From an uncultured Hydrogenophaga sp. (GTDB taxonomy: Bacteria > Pseudomonadota > Gammaproteobacteria > Burkholderiales > Burkholderiaceae_C), in the NCBI RefSeq assembly GCF_958439165.1, contig NZ_OY288123.1, positions 161,197-225,196 on the forward strand: DNA of 64,000 nt, in the 5' to 3' direction. The position numbers and the translations under genes were made by a program. Shown here one piece after another: positions 19,361-29,732 of this stretch (positions are counted from its first letter, which is position 1; the number at the start of each line of letters is the position of its first letter). The notes beneath the pieces were generated by a model. The model did no database searches and was not told where the DNA came from. It saw nothing but the letters and a program-made list of their open reading frames with translations.

Positions 19361-20868
19361 TCCCGATTGTCGCTCCCCAGCCTGGCATCGAGCGTGAAAC
19401 GGAAGGTGGCGCCCTGGCCGGGGGCGCTTTCGGCCCAGACCCGCCCGCCGTGGCGGGTGACGATGCGGTGCACGATGCTCAGACCCAGGCCGGTGCCGGC
19501 GTAGTCGCGTTCCGAATGCAGCCGGCAGAACGGATCGAACAGGCGCGAGGCCTTGGTCGAATCGAAGCCGCAGCCGTGATCGCGTACGAAGTACACGGTT
19601 TCGCCCTCGAGGATCTCGCTGCCGACCTCGATGCGGATGACCTCCTGGCGGCCGCTGAACTTCCAGGCGTTGCGCAGCAGGTTGTCCATGACGCTGCGCA
19701 TCAGGGCCAGATCGGCCACCACCGACATGCCGGGCTGCACCTGCAGCTCGCAGGCCCGCAGCGGCTCGGCGTCGCGCAGGGTGTCCATCAGCTCCCGGGT
19801 CAGCTCGCTGAGGTCCAGGGGCGCGGGCATGATGTCCTGGCGGGACAGGCGCGACATGTTCAGCAGCGCGTCGATCAGTTTGCCCATGTGCCGGACCGAG
19901 GTGCTGATGCGGTCGAGCATGGCAGTTCCCTCGTCTCCCAGCGCCTGTGCATGTTCCTCGGTCAGGATCAGGCTCAGGCCCGAGATGGCGCGCAGGGGCG
20001 CACGCAGGTCGTGCGCCACGGTGTGGTTGAAGGCTTCGAGCTCCTTCATGCTGTGCTGGAGTTCGCGTGTGCGCTCCTGCACCCGGGCCTCCAGCACTTC
20101 ATTGGCCTGCTGCAGGGCGTCGGACGCCAGCTTGGCCTCGGTGATGTCCTGCACCACGCAGCTGGTGCGGCCGTCTTCCAGCCTCGCACCGTCCATGCGC
20201 AGCCAGCGCAGGCCCTCGCCCCGCATCCAGGTGCGGAACTCCTGGCTGAAGCGACCGGGCACCTGGCCCATGAGGCAGCGGGTGACCGCCAGCCGGTCGT
20301 CCTCGACCACGACCTGCAGCACCTGGGCCAGTGAAACGGCGGCATGTTCGGCCACGCCGATGCGGCGCGCGCTGGCACCGGCGGTGCGCACCGTGCCGGC
20401 TTCGGGGTCGCATTCCAGGCTGCCCATGTTGGCCGACTGCAGCGCTTGGGCGAGCAGGTGCTGGTTCTCGTGAAAGGCCAGCTGCATCTGGTGGCGCTCC
20501 AGCGCCATCTGGATGGTGGCGTGCAGCTCGTGCTCCGAGAACGGCTTGATCAGGTAACCGTAGGGATGGGTCAGACGGGCACGCTCCAGCGTGGCGTCTT
20601 CCGAATACGCGGTGAGGTAGATCACCGGCACGGCGCCCAGGGGCAGGTGGTTCAGCGCGACGGCGACCTCGATGCCGTCCATGTCGCCCTTGATGTGGAT
20701 GTCCATCAGCACCAGATCGGGTCGCTGTGCTTGCACCATCGACAGACACTCGCGGCCGGACTCGACCACTCCCGCCACCCGGTAACCCATGTGCTGCAGG
20801 CGTTCCTGCAGGTTGAAGGCCACGATGGCTTCGTCCTCGACGATCAGGATCCGGGCGGGCCCCTTCAT
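19357..20868 (-). CDS. Hybrid sensor: response-regulator receiver + PAS + histidine kinase
   Basis: 503-residue cytoplasmic signalling protein with an unusual order: REC receiver first (about 5-122; phospho-acceptor Asp56 in LVLMDIHIKG, Lys in YLIKPFSEHE), then a PAS-like region (about 140-245), a coiled-coil linker, HisKA (phospho-His286 in NHTVAHDLRAPLRA) and HATPase_c (N box DNLLRNAWKFSG, G1 GCGFD, G2 GTGLGL) to about 495. The REC can accept phosphate from the neighbouring HWE-type kinase, whose gene overlaps it by ATGA. The kinase core resembles that of bacteriophytochrome-type kinases (short FNHTVAHDLR box). Confidence 0.88.
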
Positions 20869-21890
20869 GCCAGCCGCTCCAGCTGAAAGCGCAACTCGAA
20901 ACGGACCGGGTTGCTGCGGTGGATGTCGAGCACGCCGCCAAGCTGGCGGGTGAGCAGCTGCACCAGCTGCAAGCCCAGTGTCCGGGTCTGCAGCAGGTCG
21001 AGGTCGTCCGGCAGGGGTTCACCGTCGTTGCTGACCGTCAGCACCATGTGGCCGGGCGATGGCTCGATCATCCGGATCTCGACATGCCCGCTGCGGCCGC
21101 TGCCGAAGCCGTGCTTGAGTGCATTGCTCACCAGCTCGTTGATCACCAGGCCGCAGGGAATGGCCTCGTTGATCGGCAGCTTGATGTCGCTGGCCATGAC
21201 CTGGATGTCCACCGGTCCGGCCACCGAGCGGTAGGACTCGGTGAGGCTGCGGACCAGCTCGTCCAGGAAGCGGGCGAAGTCGACCTGGGCCAGGTTCTCC
21301 GACAAGTAGAGCGTCTGGTGGATCAGCGACATCGACCGGATGCGGTTCTGGCTGTCCCGCAGCGCGTCGATCAGGTCGTGGTCCTGCAGCCGCATGGCCT
21401 GCAGGTCGAGCAGGCTGTGGATGACCTGCAGGTTGTTCTTGACCCGGTGGTGCACCTCGCGCAGCAGCAGCTCCTTCTGCGCCAGCGCGTCCTGGATGCG
21501 TCGCTCGTTCTGCTTGCGCTCCGACAGGTCCAGGATGACCGACAGGATCATCGTGCCCTCGCCGGTCTCCACCGGGTTGATGCCGATCTCCACCGGAAAC
21601 TCGCTGCCGTCCTTGCGCCTGCCGGCCAGATCGCGCCCGGCACCCATCGGCCGGGCCGAGGTTTCGGCCAGGAAGCCCTGGCGGTAGCCGGGGTGGGCAT
21701 GGCGGTACCGCTCCGGCACCAGCACCTCCACCCGCTGTCCGATCAGTTCGTCGCTGCCATAGCCGAAGGTCTGTTCCGCCAGCCGGTTGGCGCGGGTGAT
21801 TTCCCCGGCCTGATTGACCACGATCATCGAGACCGGGGTGCGGTCGAATGCCTGCCCGAGGTATTCGTCGAGCCGTACGCTTTGGGCCAT
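20865..21890 (-). CDS. PAS-domain HisKA_2/HWE-type histidine kinase
   Basis: 341-residue sensor kinase: N-terminal PAS (about 10-125, including the PAC part RRKDGSEFPVEIGINPVE), then a HisKA_2 dimerisation box LLLREVHHRVKNNLQV (phospho-His at 147 or 148) and an HATPase of the HWE/HisKA_2 group (INELVSNALKHGF). There is no membrane segment, so it senses a cytoplasmic signal, possibly redox or light. ATG at 21890 has GAAGGA just upstream; ATGs at 21923 and 21953 extend it with no conserved sequence. First gene of the kinase-kinase-dbpA-DUF3297 operon; 143 bp of non-coding DNA precede it. Confidence 0.85.
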   Translation of the reverse strand: MAQSVRLDEYLGQAFDRTPVSMIVVNQAGEITRANRLAEQTFGYGSDELIGQRVEVLVPERYRHAHPGYRQGFLAETSARPMGAGRDLAGRRKDGSEFPVEIGINPVETGEGTMILSVILDLSERKQNERRIQDALAQKELLLREVHHRVKNNLQVIHSLLDLQAMRLQDHDLIDALRDSQNRIRSMSLIHQTLYLSENLAQVDFARFLDELVRSLTESYRSVAGPVDIQVMASDIKLPINEAIPCGLVINELVSNALKHGFGSGRSGHVEIRMIEPSPGHMVLTVSNDGEPLPDDLDLLQTRTLGLQLVQLLTRQLGGVLDIHRSNPVRFELRFQLERLA

Positions 21891-22033
21891 GTGTCCTTCG
21901 CCTTGTTCCCTCGTCCAGACCATGCTACGCCGATGGACACCCTTTGGATGCATTACCGGCAGGGGGTATGCGTAACAAGTCCCCCGGGCGTGACAACCGG
22001 CCGCTTCCGGTCGGGCTGGCGGTCAGACTTCAG

Positions 22034-22894
22034 TCAGTCTTCGGTCAGGGCCGCCAGGTCGGCTTCCGAGAACCCCGCTGCGCGGCGGGCGGCCTCGTTG
22101 AAGGGCGGGCGGGGCCTGGGTGCGGCGTGGCGGCGTGCCAGCAGGCGGTAGTGGGAGATCGGCTCCAGATCCTGTCGGTCGCAGAGCCAGCCGTACCAGC
22201 GGTTGCCCACCGCCACATGGCCGATCTCGTCGCGCAGGATGATGTCCAGGATCTCGACCGCCCGCAGCGCCTCGGGCGTGCCGACCTGGCGCAGGCGGCG
22301 CTGGATCAGGGGGGTGGCGTCCAGCCCCCGGGCTTCCAGCGTGCGCGGCACCAGGGCCATGCGGGCGGTGATGTCGTCCTGGGTGCGCACGCACATGGTC
22401 CACAGGCCGTCGTGGGCGGTGAAGTCGCCATAGCCGTGCCCCAGTGCGGCCAGGTGTTCGGCCAGCAGCCCGAAGTGGGTCGCCTCTTCGTCGGCCACGC
22501 GCAGCCAGTCGCGGTAGTACCCGGCCGGCATCCCGGCAAAGCGCCACACGGCGTCCAGCGCCAGGTTGACGGCGTTGAACTCGATGTGGGCAATGGCGTG
22601 CAGCTGGGCGGCCAGCCCTTCGCGGGTGAACGGGGTGCGGTGGGGCACCTCGGCCGGCGGCACCAGCAGGGGTTGTGGCGGGCGGCCGGGCAGGGGGGCA
22701 GGCGGCTCGGTCAGCACCAGTTCCCTTTCCCGTTCCAGCGCCGGGTCAGCAGCATTCGCGCTTTCCAGTGCCGCCAGCCGTTGCCACAGCGCGTGCGTGG
22801 CCGCCACCTTGGCAGCCGGGTCGGCCAGCAGCAGGGCCTGCAGGGCGGCCGCGCGCAAGCCGGGGTCGGGATCGGGAACGGGGGCATGGGCCAT
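22034..22894 (-). CDS. DUF455 family ferritin-like protein
   Basis: 286-residue protein of the DUF455 family, a ferritin-like four-helix fold with a putative di-iron site. Candidate metal ligands are in HIEFNAVNLALDA, ADEEATHFGLL and RDEIGHVAVG (E..ExxH..ExxH pattern). Biological role is not established. I take ATG at 22894 rather than 22915 because the later start leaves a 38-bp intergenic space with the divergent carbonic-anhydrase gene, including an AT-rich TACAAT; the longer form would add seven residues. Confidence 0.82.
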   Translation of the reverse strand: MAHAPVPDPDPGLRAAALQALLLADPAAKVAATHALWQRLAALESANAADPALERERELVLTEPPAPLPGRPPQPLLVPPAEVPHRTPFTREGLAAQLHAIAHIEFNAVNLALDAVWRFAGMPAGYYRDWLRVADEEATHFGLLAEHLAALGHGYGDFTAHDGLWTMCVRTQDDITARMALVPRTLEARGLDATPLIQRRLRQVGTPEALRAVEILDIILRDEIGHVAVGNRWYGWLCDRQDLEPISHYRLLARRHAAPRPRPPFNEAARRAAGFSEADLAALTED

Positions 22895-22932
22895 CCCTAC
22901 AATTCTAGTTTTCATACCCCCGGAGGCACCGC

Positions 22933-23457
22933 ATGGCCATCTACGAACTCGACGGAACCGCGCCCCGGCTGGCGCCCAGCGCCTGGGTGGCCGACAACGC
23001 CCAGGTCATGGGCAGCGTCACCCTGGCCGAGGACAGCAGCGTGTGGTTCGGTGTGACCATCCGTGGCGACACCGAGACCATCGCGGTGGGCGAGGGCAGC
23101 AATGTGCAGGATGGCAGCGTGCTGCATGCCGATGTGGGTTTCCCGCTCACCATCGGCCGCCACGTGACCGTGGGGCATCAGGTCATGCTGCACGGCTGCA
23201 CCATCGGCGACGAATCGCTCATCGGCATCGGGGCGGTGGTGCTCAATGGCGCCAAGATCGGCAAGCATTGCCTGGTGGGCGCCGGCGCCCTGGTGACCGA
23301 GGGCAAGGAATTCCCGGACGGCTCCATGATCATCGGCAGCCCGGCCCGCGCCATCAAGACGCTCACGCCCGAGCAGATCGCCGGTCTTCGTCGCAGCGCC
23401 GAGCACTATATCGAGAACGCACGCCGCTACCGCCAGGGCTTGAAAAAGATCGGCTGA
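22933..23457 (+). CDS. Gamma-class carbonic anhydrase-like protein
   Basis: 174-residue left-handed beta-helix protein with hexapeptide repeats (about 20-135) and C-terminal helix. The three zinc/iron-binding histidines of gamma carbonic anhydrases are present: His65 (VLHAD), His82 (VGHQV) and His87 (MLHGC). It belongs to the YrdA/PaaY-like branch, for which anhydrase activity is variable. GGAGGCACCGC before the ATG is a good ribosome-binding site. The next gene, hslO, starts 36 bp after the stop on the same strand. Confidence 0.88.
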   Translation: MAIYELDGTAPRLAPSAWVADNAQVMGSVTLAEDSSVWFGVTIRGDTETIAVGEGSNVQDGSVLHADVGFPLTIGRHVTVGHQVMLHGCTIGDESLIGIGAVVLNGAKIGKHCLVGAGALVTEGKEFPDGSMIIGSPARAIKTLTPEQIAGLRRSAEHYIENARRYRQGLKKIG

Positions 23458-23493
23458 CCCCGAACTGCCCGCGTTGTTCCTTGAAAGCCCCCT

Positions 23494-24474
23494 GTGTCCG
23501 AACTCCACAAATTCGTCTTTGAAGGCCTGCCGGTGCGCGGCATGCTGGTCCGCCTGACCGATGCCTGGCAGGACATCCTGCGCCGCCGTGCCGAAGCCGG
23601 CGGCTACCCGGCCGCCGTGACCGAGCTGCTGGGTGAAATGACCGCCGCCGCCGCACTCATGCAGGCCAACATCAAGTTCAACGGCTCTCTCACGCTGCAG
23701 ATCATGGGCGACGGTCCGGTCAAGCTGGCGGTGGCCGAGGTGCAGCCGGACCTGGCCCTGCGGTCCACCGCCACCGTCATGGGTGAAGTGGCGCCGGACG
23801 CACCGCTCTCGCACATGGTGAACGTCACCAACCAGGGGCGCTGTGCCATCACCCTGGACCCGAAGGATCGCCTGCCGGGTCAGCAGCCCTACCAGGGCGT
23901 GGTGCCGCTGTTCGGCGACCGCCACGAGAAGCTGGAGCGCATCAGCGAGGTCATCGAGCACTACATGCTGCAGAGCGAACAGCTCGACACCCGGCTGGTG
24001 CTGGCCGCCAACGGTGAGGTGGCGGCCGGCCTGCTGATCCAGCGGCTTCCCCTGCAGGGCGAGGCCAACCTGGGCGGCAGCGGCGTGGTCCGCAGCGACG
24101 AGGACCACATCGGCCGCAACGAGGACTACAACCGCATCGCCATCCTGGCGGCCAGCCTGAAGCGCGAGGAACTGCTCACGCTGGACGCCGACACCATCCT
24201 GCACCGCCTGTTCTGGGAAGAAGACCTGCGCCGTTTCGAGCCGCTGATCGGCGAGCAGGGCCCGCGCTTTGCCTGCACCTGCTCGAGCGAGCGGGTGAGC
24301 AGCATGCTGCGCAGCCTGGGCCGCGAGGAGGTGGAGTCCATCATTGCCGAGCAGGGTCGCGTGGAGGTGGGCTGCGACTTCTGTGGCGCCCAGTACCGCT
24401 TCGACCCGGTGGATGCGGCCCAGGTGTTCCTGCAGGTCGATCAGCAGCCGCCGGTCAACCGCCAGACCCACTGA
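23494..24474 (+). CDS. hslO: Hsp33 redox-regulated chaperone
   Basis: 326-residue cytoplasmic holdase activated by oxidation and unfolding. The N-terminal substrate-binding domain begins LHKFVFEGLPVRGMLVRL, and the C-terminal zinc switch carries the four cysteines as CTCSS (about residues 268-270) and CDFCG (about 302-305). The start is a GTG at 23494 (MSELHKF...), consistent with family alignments. It converges with the NadR-like ATPase gene, stops 7 bp apart. Confidence 0.93.
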   Translation: MSELHKFVFEGLPVRGMLVRLTDAWQDILRRRAEAGGYPAAVTELLGEMTAAAALMQANIKFNGSLTLQIMGDGPVKLAVAEVQPDLALRSTATVMGEVAPDAPLSHMVNVTNQGRCAITLDPKDRLPGQQPYQGVVPLFGDRHEKLERISEVIEHYMLQSEQLDTRLVLAANGEVAAGLLIQRLPLQGEANLGGSGVVRSDEDHIGRNEDYNRIAILAASLKREELLTLDADTILHRLFWEEDLRRFEPLIGEQGPRFACTCSSERVSSMLRSLGREEVESIIAEQGRVEVGCDFCGAQYRFDPVDAAQVFLQVDQQPPVNRQTH

Positions 24475-24481
24475 CCCGGCT

Positions 24482-25183
24482 TCAGTCCTTTCCGGTCTGG
24501 CGCTGCCGCACCAGGCCGCTGAACAGCCGGTGCTCGCATTCCGGGTCGCTGCAGTTGTCGCAGTTCCAGCGGCCGGTACCTTGTTCCAGCTCGGCGTCGC
24601 TGGCCACCAGGGGCTGGCTCAGGCGTGATCCGAGCAGGTTCTGCACCGCCCGAAGGGCGTGGCTCAGGCGTTGCGGGCCGCGCCCGTACACCGGGGTGAA
24701 GGCCCGTCCGGCGCCCTGAAGCGCCTGGCGCAGCCGGCGGTCGATGGCCTCGCGCACGGCCGGGCTGTCGCGGAACAGGCCATCGGGCTGCCAGGGCAGG
24801 TCCAGGCCCATCAGCAGGCTGAGATCGGTGCTGCGATGCCGCTCCAGCGCATCGGTCCACAGGCTGTCGTCGGCAAAGTAGTGCGCGCTGTAGGCGGCGA
24901 CCACCAGGCCGGTGGTGTCGGCGATCACCACGTCCACGCGGCCCTGCAGGGCCGCAGCGATCTGCCGGTCCTGCTCGGCGGCGATGGCCGACTGTTCGTG
25001 TGCCAGCGGTGCACGGCCCATGTCCACGCACCAGGCCCGCAGGTGTTCGGGCACCAGGGCCACGCGCAGGCCATGGGCCTGCAGCGCTGCTGCCAGTTCG
25101 AGGGATAGGGTCGATTTGCCGCTGGACTCGCCGCCCAGCAAGGCGATGCAGGCGGGGGCCGGGGCTGCCGTGTCGGCGGCCAT
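24482..25183 (-). CDS. NadR/Ttd14-like AAA ATPase with C-terminal Cys cluster
   Basis: 233-residue P-loop protein resembling the ribosylnicotinamide-kinase (C-terminal) domain of NadR: Walker A GGESSGKST (about 17-25), an EHLRAWC segment, an ADTTGLVV Walker-B-like stretch, and YGRGPQRLSHALRAVQ. It lacks the NMN-adenylyltransferase and HTH domains of full NadR. Unusually it ends with CDNCSDPECEHRLF (Cys208, Cys211, Cys216, His218), which looks like a small metal site. It is directly followed by ftsB-eno on the same strand (6 bp after ftsB stop), at the end of that operon. Substrate unknown. Confidence 0.72.
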   Translation of the reverse strand: MAADTAAPAPACIALLGGESSGKSTLSLELAAALQAHGLRVALVPEHLRAWCVDMGRAPLAHEQSAIAAEQDRQIAAALQGRVDVVIADTTGLVVAAYSAHYFADDSLWTDALERHRSTDLSLLMGLDLPWQPDGLFRDSPAVREAIDRRLRQALQGAGRAFTPVYGRGPQRLSHALRAVQNLLGSRLSQPLVASDAELEQGTGRWNCDNCSDPECEHRLFSGLVRQRQTGKD

Positions 25184-25189
25184 GGCCCC

Positions 25190-25483
25190 TCAGCGCGGCG
25201 TCTGGCCGGGCACGGCCACCTGCACGAAGATTTCGTTGGGCCGCACCATGCCCAGGTCCTGACGGGCCAGTTCCTCGACCATGTCCAGGCCTTCCTGGAG
25301 GTCGCGCACCTCGCTGGCGATCTGGTCGTTGCGCTGCTGCGCCTGCTCGTTGGCCTCGACCTGCGCGGCCAGCTCGCGCTTCATCTCGGCCACCCGCGGC
25401 ACGCTGCCCCGGCCCAGCCACAGCTGGGCGTGCAGCATCAGCAGCAGACCGACCAGCAGGGCAGGGATGAGGCGGCTGGCCAT
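25190..25483 (-). CDS. ftsB: Cell division protein FtsB
   Basis: 97-residue bitopic division protein of the FtsQLB complex. A short N-terminus is followed by one membrane helix (about 5-22, LIPALLVGLLLMLHAQLWLG) and a coiled coil (about 30-75), then the conserved DMVEELARQDLGMVRPNEIFVQ. The start ATG at 25483 lies 8 bp downstream of the eno stop, and eno-ftsB adjacency is the standard order in beta- and gammaproteobacteria. Confidence 0.93.
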   Translation of the reverse strand: MASRLIPALLVGLLLMLHAQLWLGRGSVPRVAEMKRELAAQVEANEQAQQRNDQIASEVRDLQEGLDMVEELARQDLGMVRPNEIFVQVAVPGQTPR

Positions 25484-25491
25484 GGGACGGG

Positions 25492-26775
25492 TCAGCGCAG
25501 GTTGTAGAAGGCTGCGCGGCCCGGGTACACCGCCACCTCGCCCAGGTCTTCCTCGATGCGCAGCAGCTGGTTGTACTTGGCCATGCGGTCCGAACGCGAG
25601 AGCGAGCCGGTCTTGATCTGGCCGGCGTTGGTGCCCACCGCGATGTCGGCGATGGTGTTGTCTTCGGTCTCGCCCGAGCGGTGGCTGATGACGGCGGTGT
25701 AGCCGGCGCGCTTGGCCATCTCGATGGCGGCGAAGGTTTCGGTCAGGGTGCCGATCTGGTTGATCTTGATCAGGATCGAGTTGGCGATGTCCTTGTCGAT
25801 GCCTTCCTGCAGGATCTTGGTGTTGGTGACGAACAGGTCGTCGCCCACCAGCTGCACCTTCTTGCCCAGGCGCTCGGTGAGGTGTTTCCAGCCGTCCCAG
25901 TCGCCTTCGGCCATGCCGTCCTCGATGCTGATGATGGGGTACTTGTCGCACCAGGTGGCCAGGATGTTGGTCCACTCCTCGGCAGTGAGCTGCAGGCCTT
26001 CGCCTTCCAGGTGGTACTTGCCGTCCTTGTAGAACTCGCTGGCGGCGCAGTCCAGGCCGAGGGCGATCTGTTCACCGGCGGTGTAGCCGGCCTTGTCGAT
26101 GGCTTCCAGGATCATCTGCAGCGCGGCCTCGTGGCTGGGCACGTTGGGGGCAAAGCCGCCTTCGTCGCCCACGGCAATGCTCATGCCCTTGTCGTGCAGG
26201 ATCTTCTTGAGCGCGTGGAACACCTCGGCACCCCAGCGCAGCGCTTCGCGGAAGCTCGGTGCGCCCACCGGAATGATCATGAGCTCCTGCAGATCCAGGT
26301 TGTTGTTGGCGTGCGCGCCGCCGTTGACCACGTTCATCATGGGCACCGGCATCTGCACCGCGTTCATGCCGCCGAAGTAGCGGTAGAGCGGCAGGCCGGC
26401 TTCTTCGGCAGCGGCACGGGCCACGGCCATGGAGACGGCCAGCATGGCGTTGGCGCCCAGGCGGCCCTTGTTGTCGGTGCCGTCCAGGTCGATCAGGGTC
26501 TTGTCCAGGAAGGCCTGTTCGGAAGCGTCCAGGCCCAGCACGGCCTCGCTGATCTCGGTGTTGATGTTCTCGACCGCGCGCAGCACGCCCTTGCCGAGGT
26601 AACGGCCCTTGTCGCCGTCGCGCAGCTCGATGGCTTCACGGCTGCCGGTGGAGGCGCCGGAGGGCACGGCGGCCCGGCCCATCACGCCGGATTCCAGCAG
26701 CACGTCGCACTCGACGGTGGGATTGCCGCGGCTGTCCAGCACTTCGCGGCCAACGATGTCAACGATTGCACTCAT
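25492..26775 (-). CDS. eno: Enolase
   Basis: 427-residue glycolytic enzyme interconverting 2-phosphoglycerate and phosphoenolpyruvate. Family signatures: GREVLDSRGNPTVE at the N-terminus, the GAHANN (active-site His) loop, EGGFAPN, the metal-ligand motifs SIEDGMAE and VGDDLFVTN, and KINQIGT with SHRSGETED near the C-terminus. Length is standard. It is followed by ftsB and preceded by a DUF1330 gene (33 bp). Confidence 0.97.
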   Translation of the reverse strand: MSAIVDIVGREVLDSRGNPTVECDVLLESGVMGRAAVPSGASTGSREAIELRDGDKGRYLGKGVLRAVENINTEISEAVLGLDASEQAFLDKTLIDLDGTDNKGRLGANAMLAVSMAVARAAAEEAGLPLYRYFGGMNAVQMPVPMMNVVNGGAHANNNLDLQELMIIPVGAPSFREALRWGAEVFHALKKILHDKGMSIAVGDEGGFAPNVPSHEAALQMILEAIDKAGYTAGEQIALGLDCAASEFYKDGKYHLEGEGLQLTAEEWTNILATWCDKYPIISIEDGMAEGDWDGWKHLTERLGKKVQLVGDDLFVTNTKILQEGIDKDIANSILIKINQIGTLTETFAAIEMAKRAGYTAVISHRSGETEDNTIADIAVGTNAGQIKTGSLSRSDRMAKYNQLLRIEEDLGEVAVYPGRAAFYNLR

Positions 26776-26808
26776 GGGTTCTTCTGCCTTGGAGATGAAA
26801 AAACGGGA

Positions 26809-27096
26809 TCAGACGCCTTCGACGGCGATCATGCGGATCGAGCCGGCGCCTTCACGGGCCTCGCGGGCGCGGGTGTAGGTCTCGGAGTCGTAATAGGCGC
26901 GGGCGGCGGCCAGGTCCTTGAACTTGAGCACCACGATGCGCTGCGGCGCCCACCCGCCCTCGAGCTGCTCGGTGCGGCCGCCACGGGCCAGCACCTCGGC
27001 ACCGTGCTCCTGCATGGCGCGGGTGCTCCACTCGCGGTAGACCTTCATCTGTTCTTCGTTGGTGACGGTGACGTCGGCAATCAGGTAGGCGGGCAT
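26809..27096 (-). CDS. DUF1330 family protein
   Basis: 95-residue dimeric alpha/beta-barrel-type protein with the DUF1330 pattern: PAYLIADVTVTNEEQMKVY, VLARGGRTEQLEGGW, RIVVLKFKDLAAARAYYDS. Function unknown; the family is often found near metabolic genes. It is inserted between kdsA (12 bp upstream) and eno (33 bp downstream) in an otherwise conserved block, a common Burkholderiales arrangement. Confidence 0.88.
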   Translation of the reverse strand: MPAYLIADVTVTNEEQMKVYREWSTRAMQEHGAEVLARGGRTEQLEGGWAPQRIVVLKFKDLAAARAYYDSETYTRAREAREGAGSIRMIAVEGV

Positions 27097-27108
27097 GGTG
27101 GGTCGGGT

Positions 27109-27966
27109 TCAGTGGTTGAAATCGTTTTCCAGGAAGCCGTTGCGCTTGGTCACGGCGTCCAGGGCCATCAGGGTCTCGAGCAGGGCCGGCATGTGCTTCA
27201 GCGGCACGGCGTTCGGGCCGTCGGACAGGGCCTTGGCCGGGTCCGGGTGGGTTTCCATGAACAGGCCGGCCACGCCCACGGCCACGGCGGCGCGGGCCAG
27301 CACCGGCACCATGTCGCGCTGGCCGCCGCTGCTGGTGCCCTGGCCACCGGGCAGCTGCACGCTGTGGGTGGCGTCGAACACCACCGGCGCAGCGGTCTCG
27401 CGCATGATGGCCAGCGAGCGCATGTCGCTCACCAGGTTGTTGTAGCCGAAGCTGGCACCCCGTTCGCAGGCCATGAAGCGGTCTTCGTCCAGGCCCGCCT
27501 CGCGCGCGGCGGCACGGGCCTTGTCGATCACGTTCTTCATGTCGTGCGGCGCCAGGAACTGGCCCTTCTTGATGTTCACCGGCTTGCCGCTGCGCGCCGC
27601 GGCATGGATGAAGTCGGTCTGGCGGCACAGGAAGGCCGGGGTCTGCAGCACGTCGCACACGGCAGCGGCCTCGGCAATGTCGTCTTCGGAATGCACGTCG
27701 GTCAGCACCGGTACGCCGAGTTCGCGGCGGATGCGGGCCAGGATCTCCAGGCCCTTCTCGCGACCCGGGCCGCGGAAGCTGGTTCCGCTGCTGCGGTTGG
27801 CCTTGTCGAAACTGCTCTTGAAGATGAAGGGGATGCCCAGCTTCGTGGTGATCTCGCGCAGCTGGCCGGCCACGTCCATCTGCAGCTGCTCGGACTCGAT
27901 GACGCAAGGTCCGGCGATCAGGAAGAAGGGCCGGTCGAGGCCGACGTCGAATCCGCAGAGCTTCAT
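27109..27966 (-). CDS. kdsA: 3-deoxy-D-manno-octulosonate 8-phosphate synthase KdsA
   Basis: 285-residue TIM-barrel enzyme that condenses phosphoenolpyruvate with arabinose-5-phosphate to make KDO-8-phosphate for lipopolysaccharide inner core. Signature segments: IAGPCVIES at the N-terminus, KSSFDKANRSS, GVPVLTDVH, FLCRQTDF, NIKKGQFLAP and FDATHSVQLPGG. It lies 16 bp after the pyrG stop, in the same operon. Confidence 0.96.
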   Translation of the reverse strand: MKLCGFDVGLDRPFFLIAGPCVIESEQLQMDVAGQLREITTKLGIPFIFKSSFDKANRSSGTSFRGPGREKGLEILARIRRELGVPVLTDVHSEDDIAEAAAVCDVLQTPAFLCRQTDFIHAAARSGKPVNIKKGQFLAPHDMKNVIDKARAAAREAGLDEDRFMACERGASFGYNNLVSDMRSLAIMRETAAPVVFDATHSVQLPGGQGTSSGGQRDMVPVLARAAVAVGVAGLFMETHPDPAKALSDGPNAVPLKHMPALLETLMALDAVTKRNGFLENDFNH

Positions 27967-27982
27967 GGGGTGGCCTCCGTCA

Positions 27983-29629
<1,647 letters not shown>

Positions 29630-29670
29630 GACTCGGGCGAGCCGCTTGCTCGCAGGAGGTGGAAATGGGA

Positions 29671-29676
29671 ATTATA
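29671..29676 (-). promoter_or_regulatory. Candidate sigma-70 -10 box for the pyrG operon
   Basis: On the minus strand the bases read TATAAT, a perfect -10 hexamer in an otherwise GC-rich spacer, 42 bp before the pyrG ATG. The expected -35 position is a C/G run with no match, so if this is a promoter it depends on other elements. Confidence 0.35.
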
Positions 29677-29732
29677 GGGGCCCCCCCTGGGGCACCCCCC
29701 CGCCCGGGACCGCCCCTGCTACATTGCGCGGC

